DNA of 64,000 nucleotides from Microvelia longipes (lineage: Eukaryota > Arthropoda > Insecta > Hemiptera > Veliidae): the NCBI GenBank assembly GCA_018340805.1, contig JACMZG010000008.1, positions 81,397,564 to 81,461,563 on the forward strand, given 5' to 3'. Position numbers and translations under genes: made by a program. The notes below the pieces were generated by a model. It was not told where the DNA came from and made no database searches. It worked only from the letters and a program-made list of their open reading frames with translations. Below, piece by piece: positions 12,360 through 25,010 of the stretch (its first letter is position 1; every line of letters starts with the position of its first letter).

Positions 12360-13026
12360 AGGGTCTAAAAGTCTAATATATTTGGGGCTACGGTATAAAT
12401 CCTGTCATCAAAATCAGCTCTCTTCAATGTTAACTTAATTTGGCTTAGCAATGACTAGTATCCTGGTCATTAGGGATAACAGTCATGCTTAAAAAATTGA
12501 TTGAAGAGAAAATTGATTATTTTCAGAATTTTTATATAGAAAATTTTAGACACAAAAGGCAGAGCAGGCACAATGGTAATTTAAATACCTGCTTTGATTT
12601 AAAACTTTTGCAAGAGCTCTAACAGTATTGGCGAGTTTTAGAAATTCATCTTATGCTCCGCCTAATCTAAATTTAGATCGTGAAGTCCAACTCTCAACAC
12701 AATACAAAAAGCACGATAACACCGCATCGTAAGTTTTTTTGCACTAAGGAATGACATTCGAGTCGTCAAGACTTGACCCGGAAAACTACTGTTTTTGTGT
12801 TGGGAGAGAGAAAGTAGTCCGATTACGAGCGATACATATGAATTAAGACATCAAGGAAGGTTACAACTTGGCGTTGAATCAGGATAACTGCTACGAGATA
12901 AAGGCACGGCTAGCGTACAACCAACCACATGTCCAGTGTAACCATATGCCATATACTTTAGTAATAACACTTCAGCATCTACGATAAAATATAGATCTAG
13001 AGATACAATGAAACGTTTTTGGCAGA

Positions 13027-13819
13027 AAGAAGTTTTTTCCTGGTGGAAATTATTTCCAAGGCTTTAGACCTCTTACGTTAGTCCAGTGTGACCAAGTAAG
13101 AAGTTTTTTTTCGGTGAAAATTGTTTTTAAGGCTTAAGACCTCTTACGTTAGTACATTGTGCCCGAGCAAGAAGTTTTTTTTTCGGTAAATAATGATTCC
13201 TAAGGCTTTAGACCTCTTACGTTAGTCCATTGTGCCCGAGCAAGAAGTTTTTTTTTTCAGTGAAAATTGTTTTTAAGGCTTTAGACCTCTTACGTTAGTC
13301 CATTGTGCCCGAGCAAGAAGTTTTTTTTTCGGTGGAAAATTATTTCCAAGGCTTTAGACCTCTTACGTTAGTCCATTGTGCCCAAGCAAGAAGTTTTTTT
13401 TTCGGTGAAAATTATTTCCAAGGCTTAGACCTCTTACGTTAGTCCATTGTGCCGAGCAAAGAAGGTTTTTTTTGGGTGAAAATTATTCCCAAGGCTTTAG
13501 ACCTCTTACATCAGTCCATTGTGCCCGAGCAAGAAGTTTTTTTTCGGTGAAAATTATTTCCAAGGCTTTAGACCTCTTACGTTAGTCCATTGTGCCCAAG
13601 CAAGAAGTTTTTTTTTCGGTGAAAATTATTTTCAAGGCTTTAGACCCTTACGTTAGTCCATTGTGCCCGAGCAAGAAGTTTTTTTGGTGAAAATTATTCC
13701 CAAGGCTTTAGACCTCTTACATCAGTCCATTGTGCCCGAGCAAGAAGTTTTTTTCGGTGAAAATTATTTCCAAGGCTTAAGACCTTTTACGTGGGTCCAT
13801 TGGGCCTGAGTAAGAAGTT
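13027..13819. repeat. 71-bp tandem array, about 11 copies
   Basis: The unit starts AAGAAGTTTTTTTTCGGTG, continues AAAATTATTTCCAAGGC and TTTAGACCTCTTACGTTAG, and ends TCCATTGTGCCCGAGC. Variation is mostly in T-run length, with a few substitutions (ACATCAG in two units). Confidence 0.92.
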
Positions 13820-15594
13820 TCAAAAATCAGACACAGATAACAATATAATAACAAAAAATGTCAATTATTTATTCCAATTTTAAAAATAATCTTTAAGATA
13901 ATTTAAAACTTTTTAAACCGTACAAAATAAGTGTATTCAATCAGTAAACTATCGTCATCAAATTTGAATATTAGAAAACGTTGTTCTTTCATGCATAAAA
14001 TTCTCAGGACCGCCTATGGCAATGCGAAATATTTGCAAAGTTTTTGGAAAACACTCAGTACGTGTCAAGTTTATGCAACTTTTGGTAAGTGAAAATATTT
14101 AAATTTACAAATATTTATAAATCTTTTGGATTGAATATAAGCCAGGTAATTAACTAAGTTCTAAATGTGGAAGAGAAAGTACTTTAATCATTAATAAAAC
14201 TTCAGTACAATGAGTAATGACAAACACATTGAGTGACGGTGAATAATCAGACACATCTAAAGATGGGGAAAAAATAATAAGTCACTCGTTTATTTATAGG
14301 ACGCTATCTCAGCAATTGAAGCCGCACAGAAGGTAACTAAAACTAAACTAAACTGAAAACAATTGCATCGTATTTAATAGTGATTAAAACACGACTCGCC
14401 GAAATCAGAACAGCCTAAGGTTATATACTCTATGGTTTCAGACCAAGATCTCGTGTCAGAATGCATCTATGAAAAATAAAATCACGTGACAGATCTCGAC
14501 CATGCATGTGACGAAACTCAATACTTTTTCGACTTACGGAAAACTTACTTACTTTTTCGGCTCATGACGGAACAAAACGGTTCCCGAACACTATTATGGT
14601 ATACATAGATTAAATAGTATAATAATATTACAATAGACATAGTCATTATTTTTAATTTCTTACAGAAGTAACAAAATCAAAATAATGCTTACTAGACAAC
14701 TTGAAAGGTTCTATCACGGAGTACTTAATAGTCTCTGGTTCTATGTTACTAAAACCGACAGTACAAAACGACACCAGCGCACTCAAATATATTTAATTAA
14801 ACATGTAATGGTAGCGAGGCGAAATATTGAATAATGAGGTTAGACGAAAACAGTTGGTTAAATAAACTCAGGCAAGTTAGGTTACAAATAATTTTACTTG
14901 TTATTTTTAAAATGGCTTTATTCCGTCGCATTGCATAAGATTTTATGATTAGAAATTGCCATCTCTATGAACATAAATATTTATAATTCTTGCAAGTTTG
15001 TATCTTTACTAAACTTGTGAAGAAATTTAAATTCCTACAAGTATAACCACCGAGTTAGTAGGTAAGTAAGAAATAATAATAGCAAATAAATAGTAAGTAA
15101 GAAGTATAATAATGATAATGCAAACTGACAGGGCTCGTGGAATGCTAAATTACCGAGCTAGTAGGTAACCTAATAAATACCTTTAGACATCTTAAAACTT
15201 ATTTTGATTGCATTGTTGTATGAAATAAATATATCTCGATCTTATGACAGTTCGGATCATTTTGTCACAATTATGATACAATATTGCTACAAAATAGCAA
15301 GCAGATTGTATTTTATAAGGAGCCAAGGTAGGATAAGATGAATGAAGCAAGAAAACTTTGAAATAATCAGCCCACTATAGTTGCAGACTGCCCACCTAAT
15401 ACTAAACAATAGATTATTGTTGTTCAAGATGCATAAATACAAACTACGTGTATTGAGTGCGCTTTACACAGGTCGTTTCAAGGAAATCGGGTCAGATACT
15501 CTTTGAAAAATAGAATTAACTACAAGTAAAAGGAAATGACGAAAATAAAGAAATTAGCTGTAATATAAGACTATAGCAAATTAACAAGTAGAAA
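13820..15594. other. Intron sequence with one shared 40-bp segment
   Basis: GATAATGCAAACTGACAGGG plus the following 20 bp (15113-15152) recurs exactly at 21141-21180. No gene was seen. Confidence 0.55.
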
Positions 15595-16110
15595 CAAGTG
15601 ATAATAAGTAGAATGTAAGAAGTAATAATAGCATATAAATAGTAAGTAAGAAGTAACAATAGCAAAAAATAGTAAGTAAGAAGTAATAATGGCAAATTAG
15701 TAAAAAGTAAGAAGTAATAAAGCAAATAAATAGTAAGTAAGAATAATAATGCAAATTAGTAAGTAAGAAGTAAAATAGCAAATAAATAGTAAGTAGAAGG
15801 TATCATAGCATATAAATAGTAAGTAAGAAGTAATAATAGCAATAAATAGTAATAAGAAGTAATATGGCAAATAGTAAAAAAGTAAGAAGTAATAATGGCA
15901 AAAAATAGTAAAAAAAGAGTATCATAGCATTAAATAGTAAGTAAGAAGGAATTAATAGCATATAAATAGTAAGTAAGAAGGTAACATACAGCATAAAAAT
16001 AGTAAGTAAGAATTATTAATGGCAAATTAGTATTAAGAAGCGATGAAACCAAATTAATAAAAACTAAAAAGTAATAATAGTATATGAATAGTAAGTAAAT
16101 ATAATAAAAA
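15595..16110. repeat. Degenerate ~31-bp tandem array
   Basis: Units are built of AGTAAGTAAGAAGTAATAAT and AGCAAATAAAT, with many indels. A short outlier of the same type lies at 15060-15112. Minus-strand frames of Leu/Tyr repeats here are artefacts of the array. Confidence 0.85.
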
Positions 16111-16219
16111 TAATTAATAGGAAGTAAAGGAAGAAAACAAAAGTTAAATTAGGTTGTCATTTCCTTTGACAACCTTAAAGGTCCTTATTGTCTAAATAAA
16201 CAAAGTAAAGCAATTTTAC

Positions 16220-16401
16220 CTTGACTTCCTGAATACGAAGTTCAAGCTGTGCTCTATCTTCCAGATCAGCTTCTAAAGCTGTACTTCTAGTGGCGATTTC
16301 AAGAAGTTCGTCTCTGAGAGCGGCCATTTCTCTTTTAAGAGAACGCTCTTTCTGTAGCTCTTCGGCATTTCTCTCCAATTTTTCCCATTGACTAATGAGA
16401 T
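16220..16401 (-). CDS. Host gene exon 9 in window (182 bp): spectrin-repeat coiled coil
   Basis: The acceptor is CTGTTGCAG|AT and the donor is GTCAAG|GTAAAA. Two bases complete a codon, then 60 codons end in phase 0. The product begins LISQWEKLERNAEELQKE and continues as a charged coiled coil rich in Glu, Arg and Leu to LELRIQEVK. ISQWEKL is a classic spectrin-helix pattern with the conserved Trp. It has no substitute in frame between 38.9 and 16.4 kb, so the large intron is probably real unless small phase-compatible exons were missed. Confidence 0.82.
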
Positions 16402-19400
16402 CTGCAACAGAAAAAGACGAGTCAGGGTTTAATTTTTGTTGGAGAAATCGGTAATTTTTGCTTATAATAAACAGTCAAGCTTCAGTACAACGAACTAAAT
16501 AAAAATATGAATGGTAGCGTTAAATGCAATATTTGAATTGAGCTGAAAATAACAAGTGTTGAGAAATTTTGCTAGTGAATTTCCTCAATTTTTTAACAGT
16601 ATCTCGTTTGGTTTTTAAATGAATATATTTTTAGTTAATTTATTTTCTTTAGAGACGCTTAAATCAACGAAACTTTTATTACTAGTAAACAGAGTTTAAA
16701 TTTTCTAGTTATAACAGAGGAAATTTGTAAATTCATTAAATGTTTCATAGAAACTAAAAACACATAGTAAAGGTTTTATAACAACAATAATTATAATAAA
16801 AAACACCATCATAAAAAAAAAATAAATATATTTCATATTCAACCATAATTGAGTTACATTGTGCCACAGCACTATAGCAACGGGCATAATGGATTAAGTT
16901 GAGAAATAACCACTAAAAATCATTACAGAGAATTTTCAATTATAAAAGAAAAACAAGGATTCACTTATAAGGCATTTGAGGAGCACAAAACAACAGGTGG
17001 TTATATCGTTTGCGCAATATTTTTTTTTAACAAATGAAATTGCTTAAAAAAAAGCAAATAAATAACTATATACAACTATAATAATGATAAATAATAAATT
17101 AAAAACAAACAAAAAAATGCCGTACGGGGGATCATGTCTTTTACAGGGATGATCAGGGATCATGTTTTTACAGTAACTTCACTCCTAACTATGGGACAAT
17201 TATATTACTGAGTTGTCAGTCGACCTCAAAATTAAAACCTACTATAAAATAATTAAAGCCGATACTCGAAATATTTCACAATTAATTTGAAAACAAGAGG
17301 AAGTAAACTTAAATTCTTCTAAACTTAAATGTAACTCCTGATTTTTCGTTTGAATTCTTACCAAATCGGTAATTACAGGTTTTTGCCCAGACCAATTTTC
17401 CTCTGAAAACTGAAAGACACGAAAACAACAGAGTTAAGAGAAAGCAAACTTCTGGTGTCCGTGTAATAGAAAAATATCTTTTTCACAATTTTATAACAAC
17501 CGTACTAGGAATCGAATGAATACAGCAAAGTTCAAACTTAGTCTTAATCAGAAAGGTTTCAAAAATGTTTCAATTGTTATAGGTTCAGAAATAACTTAGG
17601 ATAGAAAGTTAAGTCTGTAGGAACATTTTGTCATTCTAAAAAAACATTATAAAATTTATCAAAAGCCACTAATTTCCGATCTAGCTAAGAAATCCTATTC
17701 CATACTAGAAATTATGACTAGTTTCGCAGATGATACATAATTAGTTTTTGACCCTAATAGGTTAAAGACAGGTACATCAATCCTTCAAGTAGCCGTATTT
17801 GGTAAATGAGGAATTAATGATGATTAGACCCCAGGTTTGAATGGTCGAAATAAATTTTCTACAAAGTATGAGTGTAGTTTGAAACGGAAAAAGTCTACAC
17901 AAAAGGAAAGTGGCGAGAATCAATGAAAAATGTAACATAAAATTATTTACACCCTCACAAAATGTTCAACTAAAATTGGATAACAGCACAATGTACCAAC
18001 TCTATAACGGTGTACTTAAGTTTTTTTTCTAATTTTTGAGTAGGACTTATATTAAATACAAATCATACAAAGATTACACTCAACACCAATAAACTACTTC
18101 AATGAAAGTATCGACTCAACGCCTCTTTAAGGAGTTCATTATAGGTAGTATAAGTCAAGAAACACTCTTGAATGATGTACTTGCATAACGCATACTATAG
18201 TGATTCCTTAAGTCAAAGTAGAACTTATTTCCATACTAATAACACATATAGCTCTCACTCAATTACAAGTAACGTCTTTAGGTGAACCAACCTTATACAA
18301 ACTAAATTACAATGATTTTACCATTTTAACGTGTTATTGAACGTAAAACGTTCCCATCATATAAAAGATTATACCATTAGAACAAAACGATAACACAAAA
18401 ATAAAACACTAAAAACGAAATTATAGGTACGAACACAGGATAAAATATTTTGAAAGAATTAACCAACCATGTTTCCTTACAGTCAAATTGAAAATACCCT
18501 TGTAATAAAAAAACCAACAGACATCGACGCAATTGTAATAACATTGCATCAAAAAGGTGTTTCATAATGTGTACAGTACAATACCAAAATAATAATAAGA
18601 ACCAGAACAAACTACGATACGAGGCAAAGCTATGTAAAAATAAATGTAAATCAAATAATTAAAATAGATTTTAAAATACCATTATTATTTTAATGACTAA
18701 ATTAAATTCAGTGTTCCTTGATAAATAATATTTGTTGACCTCATATATAATTATGAAAAATAAAGGATTCATACATACATGCATATGAATGTATGTAGGA
18801 GATACTGTTTTTGGGTCTGAATTAAACATGGCTTAAAAATCGACCTTATAAATGCCAAAAACTCTTTTGTTTATGAAACGTGTAAGACGTCATTAATCTA
18901 TAATAATTCACAAAACCTCAAAAAGTCATTTGATCGGGCTGATATTTAATACAAATATTTATAATAGGCATGAAATGAAGTCATTTTCCTAGCACTACAG
19001 GACGAACTGTAAATGGTTGACAACTTCGAACGCGTCGCAGTTTGGCTTTCACACACCGTTGGTTTGAAAGATTTTTAAAATTATAAATGATTAAAAATTT
19101 AGCTTAAAAATATTTATCTCAAAGAATCAGTTTATACTCAGGTACATCGTGTACAATGCAGGCTTTCTCCAAATAAAACAAAAATTCACGTACTTACGCA
19201 GATTAAACGCACGTACGTCATTTATTTTGATAAAAAGTGACCTGGTTTTATAATAATATCATAAACTAAGACTAAGAGGTTTACTTCATTAAGGGTCAAA
19301 ATTGAAATTAAATAAACGATATAATAAATTTAAAACAAAAAACACAGCTTCTTTCAGGTGGGTGTCCGTGATCCAGGGCTTCAAGTCCCAGCTGACCTTA

Positions 19401-20621
19401 GTTCGCCTATACTCAAAGTTATGACTGACCTTAGTTTGCCAATACCCTTAATTTTTAATCACTTCCTACGCAAATTCAAAAAGATTTCAACTTTCTGTTT
19501 ATAACAGGAGAACTAAAGTTATATAAAATCTCTACTTCTAAAGATCTGACTTTTGGATCTTTTAAATCAAACGACTTAAAAAAGGTATTTAGTTTATAAT
19601 TTAGTTTAAAAAAATGTTTACGACTTAGGACAAATTTAACACTTGATCCTTAAATGATAATTCAAAGATAACAAGGTTCATCAGGTACAAACCTCCAGAA
19701 AAAACTGTAACCGATTGACTTTTTTCTTTGCTCGTTGGTTCTGATGATGCCAATGATCAGCAAAGATCGTTGGCCTCTTAGCTGATTCGTAGACATGTCA
19801 AATATTATCACTAAAGCCTCTCTATTTAATTAAATTATTATTAAAATCTATCTATTATTTTATTTATTAATACATTAGCAATTATATTATTTTATTTATC
19901 TATTTTATCTGTTATTTTTAAAATCCATCTAACTTTACTATTTTCATCTGAACTTTATAAAACCAAAGGTGAATTTAATGAAAGTGAAATTTGTAATTAT
20001 AAGTGTGATTCCTTAACAAATTCGCGATGAAAAAATTGCATCTAGGATTGAGTAATTAATAATACTATTGCAGTTATATAAAAAAAATAATAAAAATATA
20101 TATAACTACTATTTATTACAAAGATACTTATTTTCTATCCTTTTATATATTTTTAATTATTTTCCTATTATTCATTACGTTTCCCTCTTCTTAATTATTT
20201 ACACCTTTTCATCTCTGTAGTTATTTTTTTTCTTCTTTTTTTAAAAATTCTTGATTATAAATAACTTTTTCTTCTTTTATTTTTTAAATAATTAATATAT
20301 TAATATATTTGTATTCTTTTTACTTTGTATTAAAAGTTTATTGTAATCGTTCATAAAACAAAATTATTTATTTCATTAATTTCAAACATAAAAATTATTA
20401 TAAAACACACAAAGGATTAAAATACCAACAAGCACAACAAAAAATCGACCACTTTATACTTGAAAAAAACTTGAATGTTAAAGATATCAAATTCATAACC
20501 GATGTAACCGCAACTGACTCCAGTGCCTGCTGCTTTATGTTTGTCAAAAACCCTCTTACTTTCATTTCAAGATGTAAATTACAAAAAAGCGATTAGATAA
20601 AATATTTAAAATAAAGCGTAT
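16402..20621. other. 22.5-kb intron, left part: nothing recognised
   Basis: AT-rich. A short GC-richer block at 19355-19460 (GTGATCCAGGGCTTCAAGTC) faintly resembles a B box but has no matching A box. No gene. Confidence 0.5.
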
Positions 20622-21016
20622 AAAGAAATATTAAAGTCTTAAATGAATTCATATACTTAACAATTACTGTAAAGAAATATTAAAGTCTTAAATGAATTCA
20701 CATACTTAACAATTACTATAAAGAAATATTAAAGTCTTAAATGAATTCATATACTTAACAAATACTATAAAGAAATATCAAAGTCTTCAATGAATTCATA
20801 TACTTAACAATTACTATAAAGACATATCGAAGTCTTAAATGAATTCATATACTTAACAATTACTATAAATAAATATTTAAGTCTTATATGAATTCATATA
20901 CTTAACAATTACTATAAAGAAATATTAAAATCTTAAATGAATTCATATACTTAACAATTACTATAAATAAATATTAAAGTTTTAAATGAATTCATATACT
21001 TAACAATTACTTTAAA
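20622..21016. repeat. 49-bp tandem array, 8 copies
   Basis: The unit starts AAAGAAATATTAAAGTCTTA and continues AATGAATTCATATACTTAAC AATTACTAT; the GAATTC site recurs every 49 bp. Confidence 0.92.
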
Positions 21017-21404
21017 GAATAGACTCAAGTCCAAGTGAGGAGGGCACAATTCTGTTTTTTATTTCTAATCAATCATGTGTAATACGTTGTATTTTAATAA
21101 ATAAATAAATAAAAATAAAAGCAAAACACCATCTCTAATAGATAATGCAAACTGACAGGGCTCGTGGAATGCTAAATTACAAAAGGAAGTATTCCGTGAT
21201 AAGTTATCTTAAATTGAACCAACTCGGAATAAAAAGTAGCTTGAAACATCATCTGACCTTTAAGACAAGTTATGCACTCAACCCATCCTAGTGCAACTAT
21301 ACAATTTACCAGAAATCAATACAATCAACTAACTGATTAAAATAGTAACGATATTCCGCACTTAAAACCATTAGATATCATAGTTATTTAAATTTACTTT
21401 TTAT

Positions 21405-21715
21405 TATTTATACCGTAGGCAAATAGGGACAGTATTGTTTGCAGAAAATCCAAAACCTGGATTTGAGCTGAATTATCCGTTTTAGATATTTACAGACCTT
21501 TAAAAAGATTTCTACAAATTTGTCTGTGTGTCTATCATCGTACCTCCCGATTATTTATTTCAGATGAATCTTGGTACAGAAATTAATCTTTCGGTCTAAT
21601 AGTGCTATCCGGAGAAAATTTTTCTAAAATTTATAAAATGCAGAAAAATTTGTTGATTGTTTGAGATCAGGCACACACGCAGTCATATATAGGCCCAAAA
21701 TATATGCCAAGTTTC
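21405..21715 (-). repeat. R1, copy e (inverted)
   Basis: Read on the minus strand it shows the R1 order: TGCCAAGTTTC-like start, the hexamer block near 21600, GATGATAGACACACAGACA, then ACGGATAATTCAGC and the tail motif near 21415. It is degraded, with insertions. Confidence 0.6.
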
Positions 21716-21857
21716 GTTACATTATCAGCATTTCATAAAAACAAATTAAAATTTGATTCAAGTATATTTCCCTATGTGTTAAATAAATATACTTTTCGTT
21801 TCAATAAGGCAAGTGTATCTATGGTATTTGTTGGATTATATAAGTTAATCTGGATTA

Positions 21858-21962
21858 GTGCATGGATGTCGTTATACAACATACAACGGATGTCGTTATA
21901 CAACGGATGTTGTTATACAACATACAACGGATGTTGTAATACAACATACAACGGATATTGTT
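21858..21962. repeat. Short irregular array of ACAACGGATGT motifs
   Basis: ATACAACATACAACGGATGT recurs about five times with spacing changes. It lies next to the inverted R1 copy e. Confidence 0.7.
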
Positions 21963-22613
21963 ATTGTCTGAGGATGAGCAAAGCGGTTCGATAAATTCGA
22001 TGAGTTGAGTTCCGAGGTACATCGAGCCAGATTTTTTAATACATTACAAAAATTGTTCACATAGGTATAAATAAGAAAAGGTAAGAGGTATATTTTTAAA
22101 TTAATTTACTAATTAATATTTATTAGAGGTAAATGTACACAAATAAATAATAGCGTTATGATTATTTTTTAAAAGATTGAAACGTTTCGTATATTTTAAC
22201 TATGTTTAGAAGTTTTAAGTTAGGAATTAAAACAAAGGTCAAACCAGTTGCAACATTTATGGGTGGGAACCACTGAGATGCTTCGACTTGATCCAAAACT
22301 GGCCATACAAGGCTAAATATAGAAGAACAAAGACAAGATGGGATCAATGCTATGAAAAACAATACTACTGGTGTATTTAGTGTTCTACAAAACATCCAAA
22401 ACAAGATAACACATAACGAAATTTCAGGCAAAGATAAAATGGAACTTTTAACTAAACAGAGGTATAAATATTCCTTACTTCTTTATTCCTACGGTATATA
22501 ATAGAACATGTAACAATACAATTTTGTAAAAAGTGAACATACCATTTTTGTAAGAATAACAATTTAAAAATTACAGCCTAAATGACGGATGATAAAATAA
22601 GAGGCCTTCGGTT

Positions 22614-22616
<3 letters not shown>

Positions 22617-22665
<49 letters not shown>

Positions 22666-22770
22666 ATATATATAATAATTATAACATATATATTAAGACC
22701 CCCTTTTAAAAAATATATCTCCCCCCCTCTCTATGACCCCAACCTCAAAAACTCAAACTTGAAAATTTGT
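22617..22770. repeat. (TA)n microsatellite plus dispersed repeat R3
   Basis: TA dinucleotides run at 22617-22676, followed after a short AT tract by the R3 block (ACCCCAACCTCAAAAACTC and GAAAATTTG). The same arrangement recurs at 36441-36672 and 41046-41200. Confidence 0.6.
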
Positions 22771-23814
22771 TACAAAGATTTTAATGGAAAAAGTCAAGTA
22801 ATATATCATTGGCAAGCTCTTTTTATTTTATTAAATATATTTTTTACGCGAGAACCTGATGAACGGTTTAACTACTTAATTTTGATTTCTATTTTGTGAC
22901 AAAACATTTTAAGTGAATAGCAGCATCATACATGAAAATAGAAATAAAAAGAATAAGGTAAAAAAAAATATGCAGAGAAATGCATTTAGAAAAGAATGAG
23001 GTAGCGTCCAAGTTTATTTTAAAACAATACTGAAAATACATTAATGACGATATCATGCAATCACACGTATTAACTTAAAAATAAATTTAACATTCAAGGT
23101 TAACTGGCTAGATTCAATATACTCAAAGACGAGTACGTAAATAAGTTCAAAGTACTCAAAGACAAATTTTAAATTCAGCAAGAATAGAGTAGGCGGTATG
23201 TTAAATCAAATGAGCAAAATACTAATATACTTCATTGAACAATATATGCACTAAAAAAGAACATATATACACGGCATATATAAGGTATAAATACAGTGTA
23301 AAGGTCAAACTACTCTCGGTAACTTTCCCATTGCTGGCTCTTTTACTATGCATACTTCATTATACATTCATGCAAAAACAATATATTTAGAGACCGCACT
23401 TAAACCACGAACACAGTTGTGATCACAAAAAAATTACATATTATTAAACTAAATATAATAAGAGTAATGAAAATATAAATAGTAAAACTAATAGATTATC
23501 AACACCTATTCAAGATGGTATTTTATAATAAACAAGCGCTTTCACTCAAAACTATGTTTCTATTAATTTTACTTTCTTATATCTAATATTATTAGGAATG
23601 TATAAGAGTAATAATAAAAAAAACTAAGCAATGAAGTAGCTCACTTATAGGCTGTCATGAGAGAGGTGTGATTATAGTAATTTTCAGTAAATTGCATCCA
23701 TATTATAACAATATAAGGGAAAACAAATAGAAAGTTTAAAAATAAAATACAAATTCATTGTATCAACAAAAAACTGAATAAAGCAGGGCCTCCTTGATTG
23801 TCGTTTTGGGCTCA

Positions 23815-23930
23815 ACAAAACAAAAACGAAAATCGGGAACGAGGTACCTCGATCTACTTATCTCGCATTATCAAATTTCCTACCTCACCCTCACTACTTC
23901 GGGTTCTCTTAGTTCGTCCTCAGAATTTTA
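23815..23930 (+). repeat. Dispersed repeat R2, partial copy c
   Basis: GAACGAGGTACCTCGATC, then a CTACTTCGGGTTCTC and GTCCTCAGAATTTT block resembling 9540-9640. It is divergent. Confidence 0.35.
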
Positions 23931-24785
23931 AAAACGCTTAATTTATAATTTAGTACATCTTCAATATTGCAATTGGCTATGTAATTAATTAATTTAGACA
24001 TTAAAATTTTAAATTAGTGCCTTTTTAATTATTTATTAATAATAAAAATTCGATAGAAGGATATCATTCAAAACAAAAAGTGGAGGCATAAGCACTAGTT
24101 TTAAATTTAATATCTAAGAAAATTATCAACCTTAAAATTAAAGTATAATTAATTTAACGACAAAAACTACAATAACTATAAAAGTATTGCACCGTAAATT
24201 ATGAATTTTACAGGACAGTTTAATGAAAATATGAGAAAATATCAAAACTAAGAAAAGGCAAATCATTTAAAATTTACAAGAAGCATTTTCTTTTCTCAAG
24301 TCAGGCAAGGTTCTTCTATTAATCAGCCTCACCCGTCCAACACGAAATGTAGTAAATCAGATAAATTTCTCTAATGTTCGTATACTTAATGTTAAAAGGC
24401 TGCAAGAATGCAAGCGACTCTAAGGTCAAAATGATTAAAACTGTATCAATTATGCCAGGTAGAACGAGTTTTAAAGGGAAACCATCAGATGAATTTGATG
24501 GTTCTTGTTGATGATATAGCGGGGAGTCTCGTGCTAATAATGAGACTAGTAGATTGGAGGCTACAGCCTTCCTAGGCAGGGGCCTAGTCTGCACCCAAAC
24601 CTGCTCTCAGGAATCTTACTTCCTCATTAATAGTTCAAATCGGAAAACATAAACATCCATTAAAACATTCCGTTTTAAATCTCTAACGACTAGTTGTGAG
24701 TAAAAGTTTAGTCTTGTCAAGAAGTAGCAAGTCATCAGTGTATTAAAGGTCAATCTTGAAATTAGTGAACTACATGCCCTCCAAT

Positions 24786-25010
24786 AAGATAGTTACAAAT
24801 AATAGAGATGCTGCAATTAGATAGTTACAAATGATAGAGATGCCGGAATGAGATAGTTATTAATGATAGAGATACTGCTATGAGATAATTACAAATGATA
24901 GAGATGCCGCAATGAGATGCTTAGAAAATGATAGAGATGCCGCAATGAGATAGTTACAAATGATGAAGATGCCGCAATGGTATAGTTATTAATGATAGAG
25001 ATACATCAAT
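24786..25010. repeat. 34-bp tandem array, about 6.5 copies
   Basis: The unit is GAGATAGTTACAAATGATAG AGATGCCGCAAT, with moderate substitution between copies. Confidence 0.88.

Larger units (their letters stand above)
10791..13026. other. Intron sequence with AT tract and hairpin only
   Basis: Apart from the low-complexity tract, A-run and 15-bp hairpin listed separately, no gene or repeat was identified. Confidence 0.5.

Noticed and set aside
15516..15994. Leu/Tyr-rich minus-strand frames
   Set aside because: Produced by the GTAAGTAAGAAG tandem array; no coding meaning.
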